A stretch of DNA of 64,000 nt from the NCBI RefSeq assembly GCF_028769735.1, contig NC_088187.1:10829532-10893531 (forward strand), read 5' to 3'. Made by a program: the position numbers and the translations under genes. This document shows, one piece after another, positions 33,230-43,777 of this stretch. Position 1 is the stretch's first letter; each line of letters starts with the position of its first letter. Under the pieces are notes generated by a model. That model did not search any database. It was not told the origin of the DNA and saw only the letters and a list, made by a program, of their open reading frames with translations. This stretch comes from Zonotrichia leucophrys gambelii. Lineage: Eukaryota; Chordata; Aves; Passeriformes; Passerellidae.

Positions 33230-33860
33230 TGCCCCTCTTCCCTTTCCCGACAGGAATTCTGAGATTAAATCAGATTTTCTGCCCCCTGCCCTTTCCCGAC
33301 AGGAATTCTGAGATTAAATCAGATTTTCTACCCCCCCTGCCCTTTCCCGACAGGAATTCTGAGATTAAATCAGATTTTCTGCCCCCTTGCCCTGTCCCGA
33401 CAGGAATTCTGCGATTAAATCAGATTTTCTGCCCCCCTGCCCTTTCCCGACAGGAATTCTGAGATTAAATCAGATTTTCTGCTCCCTGCCCTGTCCCGAC
33501 AGGAATTCTGAGATTAAATCAGATTTTCTGCCCCTCTCCCCTGTCCCGACAGGAATTCTGCGATTAAATCAGATTTTCTGCCCCCTGCCCTGTCCCGACA
33601 GGAATTCTGCGATTAAATCAGATTTTCTGCTCCTTGCCCTTTCCCGACAGGAATTCTGAGATTAAATCAGATTTTCTGCCCCCCTGCCCTGTCCCGACAG
33701 GAATTCTGAGATTAAATCAGATTTTCTCCCCCCCCTGCCCTGTCCCGACAGGAATTCTGCGATTAAATCAGATTTTCTGCCCCCCTGCCCTTTCCCGACA
33801 GGAATTCTGAGATTAAATCAGATTTTCTGCCCCCTGCCCTGTCCCGACAGGAATTCTGCC
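33230..33860. repeat. 50-bp minisatellite of acceptor-like units
   Basis: Thirteen copies of CCCGACAGGAATTCTG occur about every 50 bases. Each unit is GAATTCTGAGATTAAATCAG followed by TTTTCTGCCCCCTGCCC and TTTCCCGACAG. Each thus ends in a pyrimidine tract plus CAG, resembling a 3' splice site preceded by an A-rich branch-like word. CGATT/GAGATT variants are interspersed. Confidence 0.97.
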
Positions 33861-34494
33861 GGCTGGGCAAGGGGAGAATTCTCAGTTCTGGTCACTGAGA
33901 GGGAAATCAGGAAATGTTTCATTCTCCATTTGGAATAATCCTCCCCTGAGGGTTTTGGATACCCCCGGGCATCCCTGGGGCTCCTTTGGGTGATCGCTGA
34001 TCCAACCCCTGGAATCACCACCCTTGCCTGGGGCTCTGCTTTAATTAGCAGGCACTAATTACCATTTCAATCCCCGCTGGGATGTATTTTTAGCCCAAAC
34101 CCAGGAGATCCATTGGGGTTTCTTTCAGCACCCGAGCCCCAAAGCCACAACCCCACGAGCACCACAAGAACCACGGGAGAACATTCCAGCGCTTCCCACA
34201 CCCACACCATCCCCGGCAGGGCCAGCCAGAGCTCCCCAATTACAGCAATTAACATTATTAATAAACCAGCCCGGCTTTCCTAACAGGGGAACCTGCAGGG
34301 GCTTGTCAGAGGAATGAGAATTTCGGGAATAATTGGAATTACAGGATGACACCGTGGGGTCTCCAGATGTTTTGGAAACACATCCAGGTGTGGGGAGACC
34401 ACGAGTGTCCTCCCCACCCCTAAAGTTCTTGCAGAACCTGGAACCAGGAAGGTGAAGCTCCATTCCCATCCAGGAAGGTGATAACTGCACCTTT
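33861..34494. other. single-copy spacer
   Basis: Unique sequence with TAATTA-type words at 34033-34062 (CTTTAATTAGCAGGCACTAA, ATTACC) and at 34238-34265 (AATTACAGCAATTAACATTA). A 121-codon minus-strand frame (34125-34490) has no recognisable homology. Confidence 0.5.
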
Positions 34495-35155
34495 ATAAAT
34501 TAGAAATATACTACATAAATATATGATATAAATACGTATATATTATATATACTTATATTTATAAAAATATATAAATATACATATATTGTAGAAATAATAT
34601 ATTTATTATAATTCTATTTATTATAATATATATATTATAATAATTTATTCATTATATTTATTATTATAATCCCCCCTTCTAATTCCTCCATGGAATTATC
34701 CAGTGGGGATTTCTTATAATTATATTTATTACAATTATAATATATTTATTATATTAATATATTTATTATTATAATCCCCCCTTCTAATTCCTCCATGGAA
34801 TTATCCAGTGGGAATTTCTTATATTTATTATAATTATAATATATTTATTATATTTATATATTTATTATATTTATTATTATAATCCCCCCCTTCTAATTCC
34901 TCCATGGAATTATCCAGTGGGAATTTCTTATATTTATTATAATTATAATATATTTATTATAATAATATATTTATTATATTTATTATTATAATCCCCCCCT
35001 TCTAATTCCTCCATGGAATTATCCAGTGGGGATTTCTTATAATTATATTTATTATAATTATAATATATTTATTATATTAATATATTTATTATATTTATTA
35101 TGATAATCCCCCCCTTTCTAATTCCTCGATGGAATTATCCAGTGGGGATTTCTGT
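34495..35155. repeat. AT-rich tandem array with a conserved GC-richer core
   Basis: Five units of about 105-115 bases. Each has the core CCCCCCTTCTAATTCCTCC, ATGGAATTATCCAGTGG and GATTTCTTATA (starting near 34671, 34776, 34884, 34992 and 35108), separated by TATTTATTATAATTATAATA-type spacer. The cores are nearly invariant while the AT spacers vary in length. Confidence 0.95.
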
Positions 35156-36404
35156 GGGATTTATGGGCCCCCACATTCCCTGCAGGAATGCACTGCAGGA
35201 GGAGAGCAAGGAGACAGAAAATTGAATATTTCCTCCTGCGGGGCCAGCGGCAGCTCCTCACCCTCTCCTTCCAGCCTGGGAAGGTTTATCCCATTTTATG
35301 GGGTTTTTTTTCAGGTTCCAAGCCCTGCCCTCCCTCCTCTCTTTCCCAACACCTCGGTGCCTGTTTTCCTTTTCCAAGCACCCGAGAAAACACTCGGGAG
35401 CAAGACCAGACACAGAGAGAGGAAGCAGCAGCTTCCTTCCCCATCCAAACCAATTATCCCAGCGTTGCACAGGGCTCCATCCCCACCCCAAACCTTGGGA
35501 TTGGGATCCTCCACCTTCCCTGGAAATGCCCATCCCGAAGGAGATTTCACTGCAAAATCCCCAGGTGGAAAATTCCCTGGAAATCCCGGGATCCCCAGAG
35601 CTCCCCTGAGCCCAGGCATTTACATCCCATTTTATATGGAAAACACTAAAAACGGGATCACACCTTTTAAAACAGATATTTCCACCTCGCTGCAGCCCAG
35701 GCCCTGCCTCTGCCACCACCCCCCCTTCCCACCAGGCCTCAGATTTTAATTGAAAAAACGTGATTTAGGTTAATTGGCTGCAGATGAGTTACGGGGGAAC
35801 ATTTGATGCAGATTTGCAGATTTATGGGACTCGACCATCCCAGGTTTTGCATCCCCCTCACAGCCCCACTGCCAGAACGGCTCAGCTGGCCAAAAAAAAA
35901 AAAAAAAAAGTAAAAAAAAAAAGTAATTAGTGTTTAATTTCTTAACAATTTTTTTTTTACCTTCCTTTTAATTGCTCCACATAAAACTGTCCTAGAATTT
36001 TACAGCCTGGCCCAGTCCTCATCGCTGGATTTAATTAGGCTGAGGCAGGGCTGGCACTTCATTTGGAGAGGGGGAGGATGCTCAGAGCAGGCGTGGGGAA
36101 GGTTTGGCCATTCCAAGCACCCAGCAAACATCAGCAGGAGCACCAGGGAGAGGAGCAGGGTTCCAGTTGGGGTGTCCCTCTGTCTCATCCTGTTCATGAT
36201 TCCATGGAATTTCTGATGGAAAGGAGCAGAGCTCTCTGCCAGCCGAATTTCCTCTCCTTGAGGGCGACCAAAGCACATTTTAGAGGGAAAATGAGCTTAG
36301 GTCAGAGCAGCTTTGGGGTAATTCCCATTCCCAGCCCTTCCTCAGAGAGGGGATCTGACGCCTTACAGAGATCCCAAACCTCTCCCAGCCTGGAGGAGCA
36401 GCCA
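35156..36404. other. single-copy spacer
   Basis: About 1.2 kb of unique sequence. At 35889-35960 lie A runs, AAGTAATTAGTGTTTAATTTC and a T run. A 206-codon + frame (35129-35749) is matched by 153-codon frames in another forward frame and on the minus strand, which argues for low stop density rather than coding. Confidence 0.5.
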
Positions 36405-37190
36405 GGGAATTCCCTGCAGGACACCAGAATTCCCTGCAGGACATGAGAATCCCTGCCCAGCAAGGGTTAATGTTTGCATTTGGGAAAGCAAACCCACAAA
36501 CCCATGGATTCCCCCTTCAGGACACCAGAATTCCTGCCCAGCAAGGGTTAATGTTTGCATTTGGGAAAGCAAACCCACAAATCCATGGATTCCCCCTGTA
36601 GGACACCAGAATTCCCTGCAGGACACCAGAATTCCCTGCAGGACACCAGAATTCCTGCCCAGCGAGGATTAATGTTTGCATTTGGGAAAGCAAACCCACA
36701 AATCCATGGATTCCCCCTGTAGGAAACCAGAATTCCCTGTAGGACACCAGAATTCCTGCCCAGCGAGGGTTAATGTTTGCATTTGGGAAAGCAAACTCAC
36801 AAATCCATGGATTCCCCCTTCAGGACACCAGAATTCCCTGCAGGACACCAGAATTCCCTGCAGGACATGAGAATCCCTGCCCAGCGAGGGTTAATGTTTG
36901 CATTTGGGAAAGCAAACCCACAAATCCATGGATTCCCCCTTCAGGACACCAGAATTCCCTGTAGGACACCAGAATCTCTGCCCAGCCAGTGTTAATGTTT
37001 GCATTTGGGAAAGCAAATTCACAAATCCATGGATTCCCCCTGTAGGACACCAGAATTCCCTGCAGGACACCAGAATTCCCTGCAGGACACCAGAATTCCC
37101 TGCAGGACACCAGAATCCCTGCCCAGCCAGGGTTAATGTTTGCATTTGGGAAAGCAAACCCACAAACCCATGGATTCCCCCTGCAGCCAG
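36405..37190. repeat. composite minisatellite with 20-bp subunit
   Basis: The long unit is marked by GTTAATGTTTGCATTTGGGA (starting near 36465, 36546, 36668, 36767, 36888, 36989 and 37133) and CCCATGGATTCCCCC or CCATGGATTCCCCCT. Between markers lie one to four copies of the 20-base CAGGACACCAGAATTCCCTG. Marker spacings of 81, 99, 101, 121, 122 and 144 differ by about one subunit each, so copy number of the subunit drives the length. Confidence 0.96.
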
Positions 37191-38389
37191 GCTGGGTTTC
37201 CTTCCAGCTGCTCACCCAGCAAGGTCCCACCTTTCCCTGGCTCTGTTCGCTGGGGGATCCAAAGGGGAACATTCCTTAGGAAGCCCAAAAATCCCAAATC
37301 CCACATCCCTGGATCCATGCGGGATTCTGTGCTGGAAAAGGATGGCACAGGGGGAGCAGAGCCTCAGTGCTCTGGTTTAATGCACAAGGTGGGGATCAGC
37401 CTTGGAAACCTTTCCCAACCTAAATAATCCTGGCAGAAACTTCCAGTCACCCTGGCTGCTCCCAAATCATCATTCTGAATCCATGCTCATCACTCTGTGC
37501 TTTTTATATAACAAGAACCCTTTTTTTGATTAAATAATGCTCAAAATCCTAAAAAAATTAATGATCATAAATGGATATTTCCACCACCTAAATATCCCTT
37601 TCATGTTCTGTCCCCACAGGGCACCTGCTGGTGCTCCCAGGGTAGGAGGGAACAGGATCCAGGCACGATTAACAACGGGATTTTAGGGAAATAATTTGCA
37701 TTTCAGTGGCTTTTGGGGCAGGAGGGGTGGCAGTGGTGGGCAAAGGCTGGAAAGGAAAGGGGAGAACTTTCCTGCAGAATGAAGGTGCTCAACTGCTGGG
37801 CTGGCTTTGTTAGCTTGAGTTTCTCATTCTCAAGGTTTCCTGGACAATCCAAAGCATCCCCAAAACCCCCTGGAAATGTGGGAAAACAACATCCAGCACT
37901 CACAGAGCCAATGGGGTTTATTAAATTAATTAAATGCAGTTTAATTGTCTCTGAGGGTGACACTCCCCATGCTGGGTTTGGCTTCCCCCCATTCCCACCC
38001 TGGGATCCTCTGGGATGCTCCAGCTGTGGCACCAGGACCCTCCTGAGCCCCCCAGCCCAGAGCCCCAGGCCCAGCTCAGCTCCTGCTCCTCAAAGGCTCC
38101 AGTCCCACCATGGATCCACTGCAGCTCCAGCAGCCTCAGGAAACACCCAAACCCCAAAAAACAGCAAAAATAAAAACCAAAAATATCCATTGGAAAGCAG
38201 GGAAGGGCTTGGTCCTTGCCAGAGAAAAGCACTGAGCTCCTGCTTGAGCCAGGAGCTCTTCAGCATCCATCCATGGCCAGGATCCACAAGGAAAATTCCC
38301 AAATTCCCAAAGTCCAGCAGAAATTGCTCCTGAGTGCTGTCAGTGCCATGGGGAGGAGCTCAGCTCCTGCAGGGATGTGCAGCCCAGCA
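37191..38389. other. single-copy spacer
   Basis: About 1.2 kb unique. An AT-rich island lies at 37498-37590 (CTTTTTATATAACAAG, TTTTTTTGATTAAATAATGC, TTAATGATCATAAATGG) and another at 37915-37945 (GTTTATTAAATTAATTAAAT). A 206-codon + frame (37713-38333) has no recognisable domain. Confidence 0.5.
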
Positions 38390-38720
38390 CTGTCTGTCCT
38401 GTCCTTGGGAGATGGTCCTGGCTGTCCTGGATGTCCTTCTGTCCCTCTGTCCAGCTGCAGTGTCCATCCTGTCCTCAGGAGCTGTTCTGGCTGTCCTGGC
38501 TGTCCTTCTGTCCCAGCTGCAGTGTCCATGCTGTCCTTGGGAAATGCTCCTGGCTGTCTGTCTGTCCCAGCTGCAGTGTCCATCCTGTCCTCGGGAGCTG
38601 TTCTGGCTGTCCTTCTGTCCCAGCTGCAGTGTCCATGCTGTCCTTGGGAAATGCTCCTGGCTGTCTGTCTGTCCCAGCTGCAGTGTCCATCCTCTCCTCC
38701 TGGCTGTCTGTCTGTCCTTC
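38390..38720. repeat. 52-bp minisatellite
   Basis: Units with CAGCTGCAGTGTCCATCCTG, TCCTCAGGAGCTGTTCTGGC and TGTCCTTCTGTCC. The CAGTGTCCAT word recurs at intervals of about 62, 52, 52 and 52 bases. Two unit types alternate (GGAGCTGTTCTGG and GGAAATGCTCCTGG). Confidence 0.94.
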
Positions 38721-38959
38721 TGTCCCTCACTCACCCCGAGCCTCCAGCAGGGACCCTGCAAAGCAAAAGCAGCGTTAATGGAAGGGCCAGGCTGGGCTGG
38801 AGCTGGAGCCGGGGCTGATCCTCCCTCAGCACCAACTCCAGGGTTTGCAGGGATGTGGGAAGGAGCAGCAGCCCCAAACCCTTCTCCTCCTTTCCCCCAA
38901 CCTCTCCTGGGCACTCCCAGAGCTGCTGGGGAGCTGAGAGTGCAAATCCTCCTGCCCCA

Positions 38960-39290
38960 AGCACCACCATGGAGCCCTGCAGGGCACTGACCCCAAACCC
39001 CCAGGGCTGGGCACCACTGCCCAGTGGGATCTGGGATGGGCAGGGAGGCAAAACATTGATGGGAGCATCCCTGAGCTCTGCAGGGCACTGACGCTGAACT
39101 TCAGGGGCTGGGGGTCACAGCACAGAGGGATCTGGAACGGGCAGGGAGGTGAAAAACTGCTGAGGACACCCCTGAGGCACCTCCTGAGCTCTGCAGGGCA
39201 CTGGCCCCAAATTCTCAGGGCTAGGGACCAAAGACCGTGGGATTTGGGATGAGCAGGGAGCTCAAACATCAGTGGTGGCATCCCAGAAGC
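38960..39290. repeat. ~105-bp tandem repeat, three copies
   Basis: Marked by CTGCAGGGCACTGACCCCAA at about 38977, 39078 and 39191, followed by CAGGGCTGGG and GGGATCTGGGATGGGCAGGG. Copies are diverged. Confidence 0.85.
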
Positions 39291-39575
39291 ACCCAGTGCC
39301 CCCTAAGAAGGTCTAGAGGACCCTCATGAGCATCACTGGGATTTTCAGGGCACCAACCCCAATTTTCCAGGCTCTGGAGATCTGCGCACAGCAAGATGTG
39401 GGACAGACAAGGACACTGGTGACACCCCAGAGGCACCCAGAGCCCCCTAAGAAGGTCCAGACGGACCCTCATGAGCATCACTGGGGTTTGCAGGGCACCA
39501 ACCCCAATTTCCCAGGCTCTGTGCACAGCGGCATGTGGGACAGGCAGGGACACAGGTGACATCCCAGAGCACCCA
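39280..39575. repeat. 144-bp tandem repeat, two copies plus a part
   Basis: CCTCATGAGCATCACTGGG occurs near 39322 and 39466, followed each time by CAGGGCACCAACCCCAATTT and CCAGGCTCTG. A leading partial copy supplies AGAAGCACCCAGTGCCCCC. It is adjacent to, and shares GCAGGGCACC with, the previous family. Confidence 0.88.
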
Positions 39576-39634
39576 GTGCCCGAGGAGAACATGCAGAAGG
39601 TCCAAGCCCTGGGCTGGCAGCTCACAGGGGCTCA

Positions 39635-40055
39635 GGGGGTGCAGGGTGGGTACAGGATGGGTGCCCCCAGCCCGGGGGTGCAGGTTTGTGCCCCCAGCCC
39701 AGGGTGGGTGCAGGATGGATGCAGGGTGGGTGCAGGTTTGTGCCCCCAGCCCAGGGTGGGTGCAGGATGGATGTATGGTGGGTGCAGGTGTGTGCCCCCA
39801 GCCCAGGGTTTGTGCAGGATGATGCAGGTGGGGCAGGTTGTGCCCAGCCCAGGGTTTGTGCAGGATGGATACAGGGTGGGTGCAGGTTTGTGCCCCCAGC
39901 CCAGGGTTTGTGCAGGATGGATACAGGGTGGGTGCAGGTTTGTGCCCCCAGCCCAGGGTTTAGGGTGGGTGCAGGTTTGTGCCCCCAGCCCAGGGTTTGT
40001 GCAGGATGGATGCAGGGTGGGTGCAGGTTTGTGCCCCCAGCCCATCCCAGCCCAG
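39635..40055. repeat. 52-bp minisatellite
   Basis: Units GGGTGGGTGCAGGTTTGTGC, CCCCAGCCCAGGGTTTGTGC and AGGATGGAT, with exact 52-base spacing in the central part (39849, 39901, 39953). A shortened, indel-rich copy sits at about 39815-39850. Confidence 0.95.
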
Positions 40056-40059
40056 CCCA

Positions 40060-40290
40060 GGGAGTGCCGGGCACGGCCCCGTTTGAAGGCGCCGCGGCCG
40101 GGAGCGATCAGAGGCCACGGGCCGATAGCGCAGCCCCGGGGCTGCTCTGATCTTCTGATCTCTTATCTCGGGCTCCGGCGGGGGAACAGCCGCACTTCAA
40201 AGCGCTTCCTGCCCAGCCCAGCCCAGCCCCGAGGGGCCGCGGGCAGCTCGGGATGCGGCCGGGGCTCGGCGAGAGCCGGCACTCGGGGAG
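40060..40290. promoter_or_regulatory. small CpG island with nested palindrome
   Basis: CpG-dense DNA squeezed between two 52-bp arrays (GGCGCCGCGGCCGGG, CGGGCTCCGGCGGGGG, GGGGCCGCGGGCAGCTCG). It contains a 16-base perfect palindrome GCAGCCCCGGGGCTGC at 40130-40145, GATCAGA/TCTGATC outer arms and a CTTATCT GATA-type word at 40161-40167. No exon is recognised. Confidence 0.5.
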
Positions 40291-40304
40291 GGAGGCACTG
40301 GAGA

Positions 40305-41520
40305 GATGTCCCCTCTCTGTCCTGGGGACATCACAGCACTGGACACACCAGGACCAATGTCCCCTGCCCATCCTGGGCACACCACAGCACTGGACACATT
40401 GGCAGCGACGTCCCCTGCCTGTCCTGGGGACATTACAGCACTGCGGGGAGAGAGGTACAGGAGAGATGTTCCCTGTCCATCCTGGGGACATCACAGACTG
40501 GACACACTAGGGGCAATGTCCCCTGCCCATCCTGCCCTGGGGACATCACAGCACTGAACACATTTTCCATTTTCCATCCATTTTCTCCAGCAGCAATGTC
40601 CCCTGCCTGTCCTGGGCACATCACAGCACTGGGCACACCAGGAGAGATGTCCCCTGCCTGTCCCATCCTGTCCTGGGGACATCAGCACAGCATTGCAGGC
40701 AGAGAGGGACACACCAGGAGCAATGTCCCCTGCCCATCCTGGGGACATCACAGCCCTGCACACACCAGCATTGATGTCCCCTGTCTGTCCTGGGGCCATC
40801 ACAGCCCTGCACACACCAGCATTGATGTCCCCAGTCTGTCCTGGGGACATCACATCACTGGGCACACCAGCATTGATGTCCCCTGTCTGTCCTGGGGACA
40901 TCACATCACTGGGCACACCAGCATTGATGTCCCCCTGTCTGTCCTGGGGCCATCACAGCCCTGCACACACCAGCATTGATGTCCCCCTGCCTGTCCTGGG
41001 GACATCACAGCCCTGCACACACCAGCATTGATGTCCCCCTGTCTGTCCTGGGGCCATCACAGCCCTGCACACACCAGCATTGATGTCCCCTGCCCATCCT
41101 GGGGCCATCACAGCCCTGCACACACCAGCATTGATGTCCCCCTGTCTGTCCTGGGGACATCACAGCCCTGCACACACCAGCATTGATGTCCCCCTGTCTG
41201 TCCTGGGGCCATCACAGCACTGGGCACACCAGCATTGATGTCCCCCTGTCTGTCCTGGGGCCATCACAGCACTGGGCACACCAGCATTGATGTCCCCCTG
41301 TCTGTCCTGGGGCCATCACAGCCCTGCACACACCAGCATTGATGTCCCCTGTCTGTCCTGGGGCCATCACAGCCCTGCACACACCAGCACTGATGTCCTC
41401 TGTCTGTCCTGGGGCCATCACAGCCCTGCACACACCAGCATTGATGTCCCCTGTCTGTCCTGGGGCCATCACAGCCCTGCACACACCAGCATTGATGTCC
41501 CCAGCCCATCGTGGTGACAC
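40305..41520. repeat. 52-bp minisatellite, ~23 copies
   Basis: Unit TGTCCTGGGGCCATCACAGC, CCTGCACACACCAGCATTGA, TGTCCCCCTGTC. The left third (to about 40730) is diverged, with insertions of up to 40 bases. The right two thirds are highly uniform with 51-53-base spacing. GGGGACATC and GGGGCCATC variants alternate in runs. Open frames in all directions (Thr-Asp-Arg-Gly-His and similar) are repeat translations. Confidence 0.97.
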
Positions 41521-42344
41521 CAGCACATCCTGACTGTGTGAATCCAGTTCAGTGCCCACTTTAACCCACAGGACAGAGCCCTCTGCTCTCTCCCAAGGAA
41601 AACCCACCCAGCTCCCCCTGCCATACCAATCCCCGCTCCTCCCCAGCGCAGCCCCCAAACCAGGCAGATTCCAGGTGCAGTTTTCTCCGTTTTCCTGCCC
41701 CGTTCCCCAGGAGGGCCCATCTGCTTCCCTGAGCCCCAGCAGCACAGCCAGGCCACACACTGAGGGCCACCAGCAGCTCCTGGCCACCAGCCCCGGGGTT
41801 TTGTCCTCTCCAGGATCCCCCACAACATCCCAGGAGAGCAGGGATGGAACAGCAGCATCCCACAGGGGAGAGGATCCACCCCGAGCCAACAGAGCAGGTG
41901 CTGGCTCTGCAGCAGATGGGATTTGCCTCCTGCCCATTTTGGGATGGGATTTGGGGTGGGATTTGCCTCCTGCCCTCCCCTGTTCTCCAGGAACAGGAAT
42001 AAAATGGGAATTTTGGCTGTGGAGGGTGGGAGCATCCACAGACAGCAAAGCGCGAACTGTGTGGGCAGCAAAGGCAAACAGGAAAGGATCCAAGAGGCAG
42101 GAACAGGATTCTGGCAGCTCCCAGCTCCCTGCTGCTCCCTCAGACCCCTGGCCCTGCTCAGACATGTCCCAGTTCCGCTTTCACTGCTGCAGCTCCTCCA
42201 TCCAAAGGGCTGGATCGACAAAAATGCAGCTGCAGAGCCACGGCCCCACTGCAGGAGCTGCTCCCAGCAGAGCTGCCTCAGCACCCTGGGCCTGCACCCA
42301 CACCCAGGCTGGGCCCAAAAAACTGGAAAAGGGAAGTCCTGGCA
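41521..42344. other. single-copy spacer
   Basis: Unique GC-rich sequence. Forward frames of 520 and 543 codons cross it and continue through the next arrays in two different frames. Their length is due to stop-poor pyrimidine-rich repeats, and no domain is visible in the unique part. Confidence 0.5.
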
Positions 42345-42780
42345 TGGCTGTGTCCATCCCTCTCTCCTTGTTTCTACCCCTCTTTCCCTGCTTCCATCCC
42401 ACCCTCCCTGTTTCTTTCTCTCCATTTCCACCTTTCCCTGTTTCCATCCCTCTCACCCTGTGTCCATCCCTCTCTCCCTATTTTTTTCTCTCCTTGTTTC
42501 CATCTCTCTTCCCCTTGTTTCCACCCCTCTCCCTGTTTCCATCTCCCTTTCCCTATTTCCATCTTTCTCTCCCTATTTTCATTCCTCTCTCCCTATTTCC
42601 ATTCCTCTCTCCCTGTTTCCAGCCCTCTCTCCCTATGTCCATCTCTCTTCTCCTTGTTTCCATCTCTCTTCTCCCTATTTTCACCCCTCTCTCCCTCTGT
42701 CCATCCCCCTCTCCCAATTTCCATCCCTCTCACCCTGTGTTCCTCTCTCTCCCTGTTTCCATCCCTCCCTCAGTGTCCCA
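42345..42780. repeat. ~22-bp C/T-rich minisatellite
   Basis: About twenty copies of CTCTCTCCCTGTTTCCATCC with TATTTCCA, TGTCCAT and shorter variants. The + strand is nearly all pyrimidine, so it is a candidate triplex-forming tract. Confidence 0.94.
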
Positions 42781-42951
42781 CCTGTCCCATCTCACAGGGG
42801 ACCCTCCCCGCTCCCCCACAGGCAGAGCCCCCCAGGCTGGGCCCCCTCACATCCCCAGCCCGCCCAGGATCCCACCCGGGCTGGGAATTTGGGATCCTGG
42901 GGAAGAAATCCTCTCCACGCTGCCTCCTCCACCACCAGCACTGCAGGATGT

Positions 42952-43095
42952 GGAGTCATGGAATGGTTTGGGGGGGAAAAGGGACCTTCAAATTCACCCA
43001 GTGTCACCTCCTGCCATGTCCCACTGTCCCAGGCTGCTCCTTGGACACCTCAGGGATGGATGGAGCAGCTTCTCTGTGGGTTCCCCAGGGCTGGA
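42952..43095 (-). mobile_element. CR1 LINE 3' fragment, strongly worn
   Basis: Order matches the reverse complement of a CR1 tail: TCATGGAATGGTTTGGGG, AAAAGGGACCTTCAAATTC, ACCTCCTGCCATGTCCCACT, CAGGCTGCTCCTTGGACACC and TCAGGGATGGA. Many substitutions and small losses make the ends uncertain. Confidence 0.6.
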
Positions 43096-43099
43096 GCAG

Positions 43100-43510
43100 T
43101 GCAGGAGGGTCTGAAGGTGCCCAGAAGGAGCAGCCAGGCTCGGGGAGCTCCTCACCACAGACAGAGCTGCCCCAGCCCCGTTCCCAGGGATTACCCCCAA
43201 AGGCAGCCCTGCAGAGGTGGAGCAGAGCTTTGTCCCCAGGCTCAGGGATCTCCTCACCACAGCCACAGCAGCCCCAGCCCCATTCCCAGAGCTATCCCGA
43301 GGATTATCCCCAAAGCCAGCCCTGCAGAGGAACCCACAGAGAAGCTGCTCCATCCATCCCCGTTCCCAGGCCAGGCTCGGGGAGCTCCTCACCACAGCCA
43401 CAGCAGCCCCAGCCCCATTCCCAGAGCTGTCCCCAGGGATTATCACCAAATCTCCCCCAAAGGCAGCCCTGCAGGGGTGTGCTCACAGCTCGGTTCCCAG
43501 GCCAGCCCTG
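43100..43510. repeat. ~110-120-bp tandem repeat, three to four copies
   Basis: Repeated GGCTCGGGGAGCTCCTCACC, ACAGCAGCCCCAGCCCC, CATTCCCAGAGCTGTCCC, GGATTATCCCCAAAGCCAGC and CCTGCAGAGG. Copies differ by loss of an AGAAGCTGCTCCATCC segment. Confidence 0.88.
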
Positions 43511-43777
43511 CTGGGAAGGTGTCAATGAGTAACCGTGACCCAGACAGGCCGTGAGTCACACGGAGCCGCCTCTGACTCACCTGAGCGTGCGGGGGATGCT
43601 CACTCGGTGCTGGGGTCAGGGTGGGTGAGACCTCCCAAACTCTGCTTCTTTAACCCCAAAATGTCCTGGGGAGGGGGGGAAGCTGCCCTCAGATGTCACC
43701 ACAAAAACCTCACATAAGTGCAGGAGGACCTGCAGGAAGGAGGGGATGGCCCAGGGGAGATCCAGGGATGCCCTTGC

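Noticed and set aside
33230..33860. CRISPR-like regular repeat array
   Set aside because: Regular spacing, but the whole unit repeats, spacers included; the DNA is vertebrate and there are no cas genes.
35129..35749. 206-codon forward frame in unique DNA
   Set aside because: Frames of 100-150 codons are open at the same place in another forward frame and on the minus strand, which points to low stop density rather than a gene.
37713..38333. 206-codon forward frame in unique DNA
   Set aside because: No recognisable domain or start context; overlaps minus-strand frames of 100-109 codons.
39471..40979. 502-codon forward frame
   Set aside because: It lies almost wholly within two 52-bp arrays and the CpG patch; repeat-driven.
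41552..43554. Forward frames of 520 and 543 codons
   Set aside because: Two overlapping frames pass through unique DNA, a C/T minisatellite, a CR1 fragment and another tandem repeat. No splice signals or domains support either.
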